Part shown: one piece after another, positions 1 to 7,545 of the stretch
Layout of the letters: the number at the start of each line of letters is the position of its first letter
Numbering within the stretch: position 1 is the stretch's first letter
Assembly: GCA_016930435.1 (NCBI GenBank)
Contig: JAFGGQ010000042.1
Span: forward strand, 1-18,268
Source: a bacterium
GTDB lineage: Bacteria; UBP14; UBA6098; JAFGQG01
Direction: 5' to 3'
DNA: 18,268 nucleotides
Made by a program: the position numbers and the translations under genes
The notes under the pieces: model-generated
What the model was told of the DNA's origin: nothing
Seen by the model: only the letters and a program-made list of their open reading frames with translations
Database searches by the model: none

Positions 1-697
1 ATTTGGGGGAGTCCATTTCATCTACAATTTTCTTTTTAAAAAGAGCAACCTGGTGGTCAGCCTGCCGGGTGGGTTCGGGCAGACGGTATCCCCGGCAGCA
101 TGCCAGTGTATATGCGCAGGCTTCCTCCGGGGTGATTAAATTCCCGCTTGAAATGAATAGGGGCTTTACATTATCCCTCGTGCATAATACGTATCCTACT
201 AAATTATCATGATAGATCAGGGGGCTTCGATTGCCCCGCTGAAGGTCCAAAACATCGTATTCTCCGATCAGTCTGCTTTTTGCGCAGCCGACTACCGGCA
301 GATCAAGGAACAACCCGAGATGCGAAGCCAGTCCAAGACCCCGTGGATGTGCTATGCCTTGACCATCAACAAAAACCAGATCGACCTTTTCTTTTATTCG
401 GCTGAAGATGGACAGGAGTACCGGCGCTTCCCGGAAACTTAGAAGCCCGGGTATATAGGGCCAGGCAGTAGGTTCACAGTGAGTATAGATGCACTTTACT
501 TCGAGGGATGGATATGCCATAAGTACAGCTGCTCCGAAAGAAAGCCCCATCTGTTTGGAATAAGCGACATCCGCTCCTGCTATAGTAGATGGCTTGCTGC
601 GCAGGTTGACTAATTGGACCCTACCGGCCAGCGTCTTTTGCAGCTCCCTGGCGGTTTTATAACTTATATCCCAATTATGTATCGAATTGACGTTCAA
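1..697 (-). CDS. nfi: Endonuclease V (deoxyinosine 3' endonuclease), C-terminal end cut by the window edge
   Basis: This enzyme nicks DNA one base 3' of deoxyinosine and starts repair of deaminated adenine in the cytoplasm. The minus-strand reading from 697 gives 232 codons without a stop, about full family length (roughly 220-230 residues), so only the tail can be missing. Visible family motifs are GADVAYS (catalytic Asp43), YIPGLLSFREAP (Glu90), VDGQGIAHPRGLG (Asp111, His117) and LPEPTRQADH near the C-terminus. There is no ATG in a suitable place. The start is a TTG at 695-697, preceded by AGAGGAGG at 706-713 with 8 nt spacing, so the gene is easily missed by ATG-only calling. It lies 80 bp after the Mut7-C gene, behind a probable terminator, so it may have its own promoter. 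Identity is secure; the exact end is unseen. Confidence 0.93.
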   Translation of the reverse strand, partial: MNVNSIHNWDISYKTARELQKTLAGRVQLVNLRSKPSTIAGADVAYSKQMGLSFGAAVLMAYPSLEVKCIYTHCEPTAWPYIPGLLSFREAPVLLSIFSRIKEKVDLVFVDGQGIAHPRGLGLASHLGLFLDLPVVGCAKSRLIGEYDVLDLQRGNRSPLIYHDNLVGYVLCTRDNVKPLFISSGNLITPEEACAYTLACCRGYRLPEPTRQADHQVALFKKKIVDEMDSPK

Positions 698-705
698 CCT
701 AAGTG

Positions 706-713
706 CCTCCTCT
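706..713 (-). promoter_or_regulatory. Shine-Dalgarno site that fixes the TTG start of endonuclease V
   Basis: On the minus strand AGAGGAGG lies 8 nt before the TTG at 697-695. No in-frame ATG or GTG lies near this point, and the protein motifs need a start close to here. Confidence 0.75.
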
Positions 714-744
714 TTCAAAGACTAAAAACAAAAAAAACATTATT

Positions 745-789
745 AAAAAAACCGGAAATACAGGATCAAAGAAAGCATCAATTTTCCGG
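745..789 (-). terminator. Probable Rho-independent terminator after the Mut7-C gene
   Basis: Read on the minus strand, CCGGAAAAT (789-781) pairs with ATTTCCGG (759-752), leaving one bulged A. A loop of about 21 nt separates the arms, and seven T residues follow directly (751-745). The 5' arm lies in the last codons of the Mut7-C gene and the stop codon (780-778) lies in the loop side. The long loop and AT-rich half of the stem make it moderate in strength. It would end the outer-membrane operon before endonuclease V. Confidence 0.6.
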
Positions 790-1254
790 ATGATATCCTA
801 ATTTCTGATTTAATAACCTGTTTATTAAATCCTTATGAGAACCTTCCCAGTAAATTCTGGAGCATCCCGGACAAATTTTAAACAGTTCATGAGTTTTGTA
901 GGTATAGGAAGGCACCAGTTCGCGGATTTCTTTTTTGTTTATATTTTCAAGCGGATAATTACATACTGGACAACGGTTATATTGAGGCTCCAGTTTTATG
1001 TTTAACTCTTTCTTTAATTGATCAATCTGCCGGAATATCTGATCGGATTCGATTAGCACCGCTTTCTTGCCTCCTTTAAAGGCCAGTTCCCGGTCCCTGG
1101 TTAGCAATATCCGTTCCTGGGTGAGGGCTTCATATAAAAGCTGATTATCCTCTTTCCGAGGAGAATATGTGGTATCATATCCCAGCAGGCGCAACCAGCG
1201 GCTGAGTTTCCCGAGCATAACATCGGCTACGAATTTTAAATCGGGCGGGTTCAC
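778..1254 (-). CDS. Mut7-C RNase domain protein with C-terminal zinc ribbon
   Basis: This 158-residue protein matches the Mut7-C family (formerly DUF82), a PIN-like nuclease fold joined to a zinc ribbon. The N-terminal half carries FVADVMLGKLSRWLRLLGYD (Asp11), Asp36 and LLTRDREL (Asp54), acidic residues of the kind that bind metal in PIN-like nucleases. The C-terminal half has two Cys pairs, C95-x2-C98 and C128-x2-C131, followed by IYWEGSH. The start is GTG at 1252-1254; it has no clear SD, but it begins 6 nt after the TamA-like stop, so translation is probably coupled. RNA cleavage is inferred from the family; no bacterial substrate can be named from the sequence. It is the last gene of the TamB-TamA transcription unit and is followed by a hairpin terminator. 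Confidence 0.88.
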   Translation of the reverse strand: MNPPDLKFVADVMLGKLSRWLRLLGYDTTYSPRKEDNQLLYEALTQERILLTRDRELAFKGGKKAVLIESDQIFRQIDQLKKELNIKLEPQYNRCPVCNYPLENINKKEIRELVPSYTYKTHELFKICPGCSRIYWEGSHKDLINRLLNQKLGYHPEN

Positions 1255-1260
1255 TTTATC

Positions 1261-3144
1261 TTAAAATGCGTATAGTATTGCCAGATGCCAGTTTGAGTAG
1301 GGAGGAGGTATATCACGCCGGGTCTTATAGCCATATTCGAAACGTATCGGACCAACCGGGGTAAGGAACTGGAGTCCCCAACCTGTTGTGATTATGAGGT
1401 CCTGAGGGTTTACATCCGTGGGCTGAGCCCAGAGATTGCCTATATCAAGAAATGCATTGCCCCAGAACCGCCACAGGATAGGGAACCGGAATTCCAGATT
1501 GGTCAGGAATAAGACTTTACCTCCCAGCGGTTCGCCGGCAGAGTTAAGGGGTCCAAGATGCCTCTCCCTGAAACCGCGAATAGTGTTCGCTCCACCAAGA
1601 AAATATTTATGGTGGGGCAGTATATCCTCGTCGGCCATTAAATTTCCGATTACTGCTCCCCGGATGCGCTGGGCAAAGATAATCTTGTTCCAGATGGTTA
1701 TGTACTTTGATAAAGTGGCTTGAATACTGGCATAGTTATCATCCCCTCCTAAAATACCTCCGGCGTAATCCAAAGAAATATTAATACTGTAGCCTTTGGT
1801 AGGGGTGAAAATATTGTCCCTTTTGTCCCTGTGGTAGATGTAACCAAGCTTGCGTTCGATCAGTATCCCTTCCTCATCCTTGATCTGGTCCTCAATATCG
1901 GAATCGGTTATCCCGTAAATGTCCACCCTTTCGTATGAGAATGACACGGAGTGCATGGTTTCACGGGATGGCTCATAATAGGATGTTACCTTTCCTCCGA
2001 GATTCTGGATACGATAATACTGGGTGAGCAAACGGTTTCCGGGTTCGAAGTAAAGCCTGAGGCTGGTGGGGATGTTCAATCCAAACACCCAGGGTTCGGT
2101 GAAGCTTAATTCCAGGCGGTTGCTTAGATTTTCCCATTCGGTGATCAGGTGAAACTGCGAGATTTCTTTGAAGGTAAGGGATCGGGACGTTCCGGCCAGG
2201 TTACGGTGCCCCCATTCGATGGTAACATCGGAGGTCATGTCATAGGTTTCATCTGTTCCGGCAGAGGTAGCCAGGCCTACCCATTGGGGTTTTTTCTCAA
2301 CGACCAAGATATCAAAATCCAGTGTATCAGGTTCCTCTTCAAAATTTCTGGGTTCCATCTTGACATAGCTAAAAAGGCCGGTTTTGTAAAGATCATCCCG
2401 GGTTTTTCTCACCGCGGACAGGGAATAAGTGTCTCCCTTTTTAAAACAAATAGCTCTTTTCATCACAAAATTGCGGGTAATCAGATTACCTTTAAAATAA
2501 ACCTTTCCCAGAAAAGCTAACTTGTTGGGTTTGGCGGAAAGATTCAGAATTATACCATTCACTCCGGTGGTATCAATTCCCAGCGTTACCTCTGCATAAG
2601 GATATCCATAGTTGGCCAGCAGCTGGTTTATCTTTTCCCGATATTCCCTTTTAAGCCTGCCATTAAAAGGCATGTCGGGGGTTAGGTGAAGTGAATCCAA
2701 TATCTCCCGTGTGGTGATAAAACCCATTCCATCAGTTTCCAAAGCCCTGAAAATATACTGTTTTCCTTCCTCAATGAAAATTACAATATGTACAAATTCA
2801 TCTTTATCCCCGGTATATTGGAGGGTGTATTTTATCTCTACTTTTAAAAAACCCCTCGTTATATAGTATTCCCTGATCTGAGAGATATCATTCCTGAGCA
2901 TTTCCTCATTAAGAAAGGGCTTTTTAGTTAACCTGTGGTAGAATTTAAGGGATTTGGTTTCCATTAACAAGCTTAGAGTCTGGTTGGAGATTTGTTTATT
3001 ACCCCGGAAATTGACAGATTGCACCACGCTCCTGTACCCTTCAAGGGAATCGGCCAGATTTATGCTGATAATCAGCCAGAGCAGGGCTAATATGATTTTA
3101 AGTTTGGGGTTTAAGGGGGATGCCATCTTTATCAGAACTCCCAT
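1261..3144 (-). CDS. BamA/TamA-family outer-membrane assembly protein (POTRA repeats plus 16-strand-type barrel)
   Basis: Predicted outer-membrane protein of the Omp85 superfamily, which inserts or exports envelope proteins. A hydrophobic signal sequence (about residues 14-30) is followed by POTRA-like repeats: VNFRGNKQIS near residue 45, a second near 130-210, and VYFKGNLITRNFVMKRA near 215-290. The rest is a D15/Bac_surface_Ag barrel. The conserved loop-6 motif is IRGF (522-525) in a GGANTIRGFRERHLGP context, and the chain ends in Phe, the usual barrel-insertion signal. At 627 residues with about three POTRAs it is nearer TamA than the five-POTRA BamA. The upstream TamB-like gene overlaps it by 13 bp, supporting a TamA-TamB pair. 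The ATG at 3144 has no good SD. An ATG at 3126 (M7) is preceded by GGGAG at 11 nt and gives a more typical signal peptide, so it may be the true start. Confidence 0.92.
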   Translation of the reverse strand: MGVLIKMASPLNPKLKIILALLWLIISINLADSLEGYRSVVQSVNFRGNKQISNQTLSLLMETKSLKFYHRLTKKPFLNEEMLRNDISQIREYYITRGFLKVEIKYTLQYTGDKDEFVHIVIFIEEGKQYIFRALETDGMGFITTREILDSLHLTPDMPFNGRLKREYREKINQLLANYGYPYAEVTLGIDTTGVNGIILNLSAKPNKLAFLGKVYFKGNLITRNFVMKRAICFKKGDTYSLSAVRKTRDDLYKTGLFSYVKMEPRNFEEEPDTLDFDILVVEKKPQWVGLATSAGTDETYDMTSDVTIEWGHRNLAGTSRSLTFKEISQFHLITEWENLSNRLELSFTEPWVFGLNIPTSLRLYFEPGNRLLTQYYRIQNLGGKVTSYYEPSRETMHSVSFSYERVDIYGITDSDIEDQIKDEEGILIERKLGYIYHRDKRDNIFTPTKGYSINISLDYAGGILGGDDNYASIQATLSKYITIWNKIIFAQRIRGAVIGNLMADEDILPHHKYFLGGANTIRGFRERHLGPLNSAGEPLGGKVLFLTNLEFRFPILWRFWGNAFLDIGNLWAQPTDVNPQDLIITTGWGLQFLTPVGPIRFEYGYKTRRDIPPPYSNWHLAILYAF

Positions 3145-6100
3145 TTAAGCTTGAGGTCTATTTTGTAGTAGCCTGTTTCATCACGGGAAGCCTGGATAGT
3201 ACTATGTCTTCCCAGGCGGTATTCCAGCTTTAATTTGCCGGTTTCTTCCGTGGAAAGCTGTCGCGAATAGGAAATATATATATCATCGGTAAGGTATTTT
3301 CCCAGTGTTATCTCGGTTTTTTCAAGTTGAAACTGGTTTTCGTCATCAGGATTGATCTCGAACGTTTCAACGCCCAGAAAGTCGCGTACCGGTTTTTGAA
3401 CCTGAGCCTGGAGATATGCTTCCATAAGGCTGCGGGTCCGCTCCTGCAGGAAATCACCAGCGGTAAGCGAATCGGCTCTGCCATCAAGCGGCATGTTGAG
3501 GGTTAAAAGGGCGATGGCATCCCTTTCAGTGTATTCGGGATTCTCGGTAGAGAGATGTAATTCAGGCTGCTTCAGCGTACCGGTTACTTTTAAATACACA
3601 TACTGATCATAAGCCAGGGTTCGGGCTTCTATGTCCAGTTCAGGATTAATCTCATCCAGATTATGGAAATAGAAGTAACCCTTCTGAATGGTAAAACTGG
3701 CACCGGGATATTTATAGTTGCCCCTGATGATCTCCAGTTCTCCCAGGATATTCAGTTCGTTATTCACGGTAGTGACCAGGATCTCACCCTGTAGTTCCGC
3801 TTCGATCTCTTTTGTTAAAATCCAGAAATTGTTGGGAATATATATATTCAGATTAAGGTCTGGCAATGTGCTCAGACTATCCCTGCCATTTTCCGAAAAC
3901 AGCTTGATAAGATTAACTTCATTAAGATCAAAATCCCCGGCAATAGCCAGTTTCTTTTCGTTGAGAGAAATGTTGCCCTGAGATGAAAATTTGGCATATA
4001 TCCCCTGCTTGGGAAGCAGCAAAGGTAGTTTTAAACAATTAAAATCGAGGTTCAATTGGGGGTCTTGCAGGTCGGAGATGTCTATAATACCAGATGCACT
4101 GAAATCTCCACGGACCTTTTTTTGGCCGGTAAAAAACCTCTTGACCCGCTCCCAAATGCTCTTTGAACGAATGGGTTCACCTTCTATATATCCTTCAATT
4201 TGCTTTATGGTGACAATCGAATTATCCAATATCAGCTCCATACTAACGCCTTCGATAGGGTAAGCAAGGTCCTCGATATCTAAACTGCCTTCGGAAAGTG
4301 TAAGGTTGCCTTCGGTTACTACTGAGTCGAGATGGCCACTGGCTTTGAGATCAATCTTAATATTTCCCCGGGAATGTTCTATGATGGGCAGGAAAATATT
4401 GGCCAGGGTGAGTTCCTGGTCTTCACCCGTTGCCTCAAAATAGAAGGGATGAAGTGTATCGAACCAGTCCACCTTCCCGCTAAAGGAGTATTCCCCCCGT
4501 GGGCGATAGAGGAAAAGGGAATCAATATTCAATACCCCTTTTTGAAGATGGATTTTGCCGCTTGTGCTTTTCCATTCGACATCTTCGATAGTAAAATCAG
4601 GTGAACTAAAGCTTATGTGTGCAGTCAGGCTTTCCGTCTGTTCAGGCAAGAACAGGGAAAAATCACTATTGATCTTGCCTTTCAGTTCATAATCGAGGGG
4701 AACAAGGTTAGAGAGGCTGTCTAACTGCAAATTTACTAATTCTCCCTGTATTTTTAGTCCTTTTTGAGGGTTATAGGAAAGAGCGGTAAATACAGAACCT
4801 CCGAAACAACTGAAATTAAGGTTATCAGATGCGATTAAGGAGTCACTAATGCTAAAATCCACCTGTTCTGTGATCTCGATAAGATTATCTTTATAAAACA
4901 GCCGTAATCCTTCCAGGAAAAAGTTTTTTTCCGGGCTATCTATCGGGTGGAGGGTGCCAATTCCCTTTACCATGATAGAATCCCCCCATCCGATAAAGGG
5001 TTTTATTCTCAATCTTTCCGGAGTCAATTCCAGTTTTGAGTAAAGACTGTCGAATTTTATTTTATTCAGATTTCCCCGGGCGATAATTTCGATATCGCCA
5101 GCTGGTTTGGGTTGGAGTTGATCCAGGTTGATACTGGTTTCCATATCCCTCAATACGATTGTGTTAATCTTCAGGGAATCGGAGTCGAACTTGCCCCGGA
5201 AAAGGGGGTTATCCGGGTTGCCATAGATAGTACCTTCCATTTTGCCAGCTCCCTGCAGCTCCTGGATTTCTATGCCCAGGGCACTCAGGAATTGTGACAG
5301 ATCCCGGGAGTCCGCGCCCAGCCTTAAATCCATTTGGGACTGTGGGATGATGTACCCCTCGAGGAAGAGGCTGGTCTGGCCTTCCTGGAACCATAAAACA
5401 GGCATGAAGATCAGGGAATCTGGGGTGACACGTATTTGGCCTGCAGCAGTGTCGAAGGGTAGAATATCATAAGTTCCTTCAGATAATTGCGCTTCCAGAA
5501 CCATCCTGTTTATATCGGGCTGCAAACCGGAACCCCTGAAAGAAACTATTCCGGTAAAACGTGTGGGTGAGATAGATGAATCTATAAGGGCTTTGCGGAG
5601 GTCCACCTGCTTAATCCTGAACTCCCCCCAGTACCGGGGAAATTCTCCCTGGAAGTCTAAAGTCAGGTCTCCGGCAATTCTTGAATCCCTCAAATATCCA
5701 TCGAAGTCGCTAATATTTAAAACCTGGTCCTTGAACCTGAAATCGGTGCGACTATCCCGGTATCTTTCATCCAATAGGATGCCGGTAAACTGGACCTCAC
5801 CGAAGATCTGGTTCTTTACTTCTCCCCAAACGTGAATAAACGCCTTTCCTTCGCCCTCCAGAGCCTCCATCCCGATAAAAGTATCCACCTCGGTAATATT
5901 TATCGAATCACCGATGATAGTCGTCTCAAAGACCAAGGGGGAAAACCTTTCTGCCCTGAAATCCAGATGGAATCTTGAGTTGGGGAGTACTATCCGGGCA
6001 TTTACGATAAGTTCTTTTTGGTAAGATAATGAACCTTCAAGACTTTCTATAAAACCTCGCCCCGGAAGAAGAAGGGAAAGTGAATCGATGGTAACCTCTA

Positions 6101-6632
6101 ATGCTTTATTCAGATATGAAGCCGATGCGTTTAAATTAAGATATAAAATGTCCTGTTCCGGCAGAGATATATGCCCTTCCTGAATTTCCAATTCATCGAC
6201 GATCAGGTTGAACTGGGAAAAACCACGGTGGCTTTTGGGAACTGGCGGTCCATAATACTCGGGGGAGGGATGCAGATCGATCGAGGGATGATCCAAAAAT
6301 AGTCTATGGATCTTCAGGTTCTTTCTCAGAAGATTAAACGATGAATAGGTTATTCTGAGGGTATCCACCCTGAATAGAAGTGATTGGGAAGTATCCTTTT
6401 GGATCAGCAGTAAATTCTGAACTTCAATGGTATTGCTGAAATTCCAGCGGATCCTGTCGAACTCAATATATATTGGCCCTTTTTGGAATTTAATAAACAA
6501 GCGAACAAGGGATGACTGATAGGGGGGATATACCAGAAACATCACAATTTGAGTAAGGAGAATACAAAAAAAAATCAATATTATTCCCAAACAAAATTTT
6601 AAATACCATCTTTTGCGGGTTCTTGATCCCAT
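3132..6632 (-). CDS. tamB: TamB-like translocation/assembly module protein (AsmA-like, DUF490)
   Basis: This 1166-residue protein has one N-terminal membrane anchor (about residues 11-35) and then a long run of beta-rich AsmA/TamB repeats without further membrane segments. The C-terminal third matches the DUF490/TamB domain: GNYKYPGASFTIQKGYFYF, then a PEYTERDAIALL segment, TLGKYLTDDIYISYSR, and a beta-strand end finishing in Phe. Family members bridge the inner and outer membranes, partner TamA, and have been linked to phospholipid transport to the outer membrane. The chain is somewhat shorter than the E. coli protein (about 1259 residues). Its stop lies inside the start of the TamA-like gene (13-bp overlap), which implies coupled translation. 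The ATG at 6632 has no nearby SD; an AGGGAG lies about 21 nt upstream, too far to act normally. Identity is strong at domain level. Confidence 0.92.
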   Translation of the reverse strand: MGSRTRKRWYLKFCLGIILIFFCILLTQIVMFLVYPPYQSSLVRLFIKFQKGPIYIEFDRIRWNFSNTIEVQNLLLIQKDTSQSLLFRVDTLRITYSSFNLLRKNLKIHRLFLDHPSIDLHPSPEYYGPPVPKSHRGFSQFNLIVDELEIQEGHISLPEQDILYLNLNASASYLNKALEVTIDSLSLLLPGRGFIESLEGSLSYQKELIVNARIVLPNSRFHLDFRAERFSPLVFETTIIGDSINITEVDTFIGMEALEGEGKAFIHVWGEVKNQIFGEVQFTGILLDERYRDSRTDFRFKDQVLNISDFDGYLRDSRIAGDLTLDFQGEFPRYWGEFRIKQVDLRKALIDSSISPTRFTGIVSFRGSGLQPDINRMVLEAQLSEGTYDILPFDTAAGQIRVTPDSLIFMPVLWFQEGQTSLFLEGYIIPQSQMDLRLGADSRDLSQFLSALGIEIQELQGAGKMEGTIYGNPDNPLFRGKFDSDSLKINTIVLRDMETSINLDQLQPKPAGDIEIIARGNLNKIKFDSLYSKLELTPERLRIKPFIGWGDSIMVKGIGTLHPIDSPEKNFFLEGLRLFYKDNLIEITEQVDFSISDSLIASDNLNFSCFGGSVFTALSYNPQKGLKIQGELVNLQLDSLSNLVPLDYELKGKINSDFSLFLPEQTESLTAHISFSSPDFTIEDVEWKSTSGKIHLQKGVLNIDSLFLYRPRGEYSFSGKVDWFDTLHPFYFEATGEDQELTLANIFLPIIEHSRGNIKIDLKASGHLDSVVTEGNLTLSEGSLDIEDLAYPIEGVSMELILDNSIVTIKQIEGYIEGEPIRSKSIWERVKRFFTGQKKVRGDFSASGIIDISDLQDPQLNLDFNCLKLPLLLPKQGIYAKFSSQGNISLNEKKLAIAGDFDLNEVNLIKLFSENGRDSLSTLPDLNLNIYIPNNFWILTKEIEAELQGEILVTTVNNELNILGELEIIRGNYKYPGASFTIQKGYFYFHNLDEINPELDIEARTLAYDQYVYLKVTGTLKQPELHLSTENPEYTERDAIALLTLNMPLDGRADSLTAGDFLQERTRSLMEAYLQAQVQKPVRDFLGVETFEINPDDENQFQLEKTEITLGKYLTDDIYISYSRQLSTEETGKLKLEYRLGRHSTIQASRDETGYYKIDLKLKWEF

Positions 6633-6690
6633 AGTTGTTAAGGAGCGGACGTTCTCCCTATTAAAATTGATTAATTAAACAAAGCTTTTT

Positions 6691-7275
6691 TTACTGTTCC
6701 AGGTTGAACAAGATCCCCAGGTCAATATAATAACTGCTGATATCTGAGATGTTCATCTGGGCGGAGAGTACTATTTTTATTTCGGGGATAAGGTCATAAG
6801 ACACTCCGATATCGAAATGCGGTTCGAGCCGGGTTTTCGATTCCTCGGAGAATATTGGATTATCAGCATTATCGGGCTTGGTCTTGTACATATTGACCCC
6901 TAATCCCACACCAAGGTAAGGCTCTATGGGTAAGCTTTTTAAAGGGGGTACCAATTTTAAGGTAGGAAAGATCATTATATCGGAGAACCTGCCATCATCA
7001 TAGGGATTGTCTTTATAACCGCTATAATCCATATCGGCATTCCAGTAACGGAATCCTGCTTCTAAATGGATGAGTTTTGAGAATGATCCGAGAAAAACCA
7101 CTCCCGCAAAGCCGATAGTATTATAGTAATTATCGTGATTAGGGATTACCAGGCCTACCTTGACCCCGGCGCTTTTAAACCCGATATCAATGTCACTGCC
7201 CTGGGGCCTCACTTCTTCTGCAGTCAGTATCACGGGGATCAACAACAAAATGATTAATAGACCAACCTTGCGCAT
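6691..7275 (-). CDS. Small outer-membrane beta-barrel protein, function unknown
   Basis: A 194-residue protein with a clear signal peptide (MRKVGLLIILLLIPVILTA, cleavage near residue 19-20) followed by alternating hydrophobic and polar strands with many aromatics and glycines, such as LIHLEAGFRYW, PYLGVGLGVNMYK and YYIDLGILFNL. This pattern fits an 8-strand OmpA/OmpW-like porin-family barrel. The final residues are LEQ rather than the common terminal Phe. The ATG at 7275 is preceded by AGGAG (7281-7285) with 5 nt spacing. It lies 58 bp upstream of the TamB-like gene with no convincing terminator between, so it probably opens that operon; it could be a client of, or accessory to, the TamA/TamB pair, but that is inference. 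Confidence 0.8.
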   Translation of the reverse strand: MRKVGLLIILLLIPVILTAEEVRPQGSDIDIGFKSAGVKVGLVIPNHDNYYNTIGFAGVVFLGSFSKLIHLEAGFRYWNADMDYSGYKDNPYDDGRFSDIMIFPTLKLVPPLKSLPIEPYLGVGLGVNMYKTKPDNADNPIFSEESKTRLEPHFDIGVSYDLIPEIKIVLSAQMNISDISSYYIDLGILFNLEQ

Positions 7276-7545
7276 TCTCTCTCCTTTTCAAATAAACTCA
7301 AATAGCATAATAAATATTATATGTAAATTACAGTTAATCAGGTCTTTGTCAAGAGTAATTGTACAGAGGGATTCACGAAGTAATTAATTCAAATTAGAAA
7401 CTGTATCGCAATTATTTTTCAAAGGTTAGAAATAATACTTGACATATTTATAAATACATATTCATAAAATATAAATAATATTCAACATTATCAACTGCAT
7501 TTTCGGGTTAAATTAAGTTCGTTAAGATTATCAAAGTAGATTTGG
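7276..7545. other. AT-rich intergenic spacer between murJ and the small barrel gene
   Basis: This 270-bp stretch has no credible gene on either strand. On the minus strand TTGACA (7352-7347) is followed after 16 nt by TAATTT, and after 25 nt by a perfect TATAAT (7321-7316). Either may belong to the barrel gene's promoter. A weak stem AAGTAG/CTACTT (7551-7546 and 7539-7534) overlaps the murJ stop but lacks a T-tract. Confidence 0.5.
7325..7352 (-). promoter_or_regulatory. Candidate sigma70-type promoter of the small barrel gene
   Basis: The -35 is a perfect TTGACA (minus strand 7352-7347). With a 16-nt spacer the -10 would be TAATTT (7330-7325), a poor match. The same TTGACA...TAATTT pairing occurs upstream of the secreted protein at 17205. 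A perfect TATAAT lies nearby at 7321-7316 but with 25-nt spacing. Confidence 0.35.

Noticed and set aside
209-442. Plus-strand open frame opposite endonuclease V
   Set aside because: The minus strand encodes the complete endonuclease V motif series here.
3718-5835. Several open frames of 60-90 codons on the plus strand opposite the TamB-like gene
   Set aside because: They lie antisense to a long gene with clear family motifs, show no recognisable domains, and overlap each other in the manner of shadow frames.
7439-7470. A perfect TTGACA on the plus strand in the murJ downstream spacer
   Set aside because: No acceptable -10 box at 15-19 nt, and nothing on the plus strand downstream until 9247.
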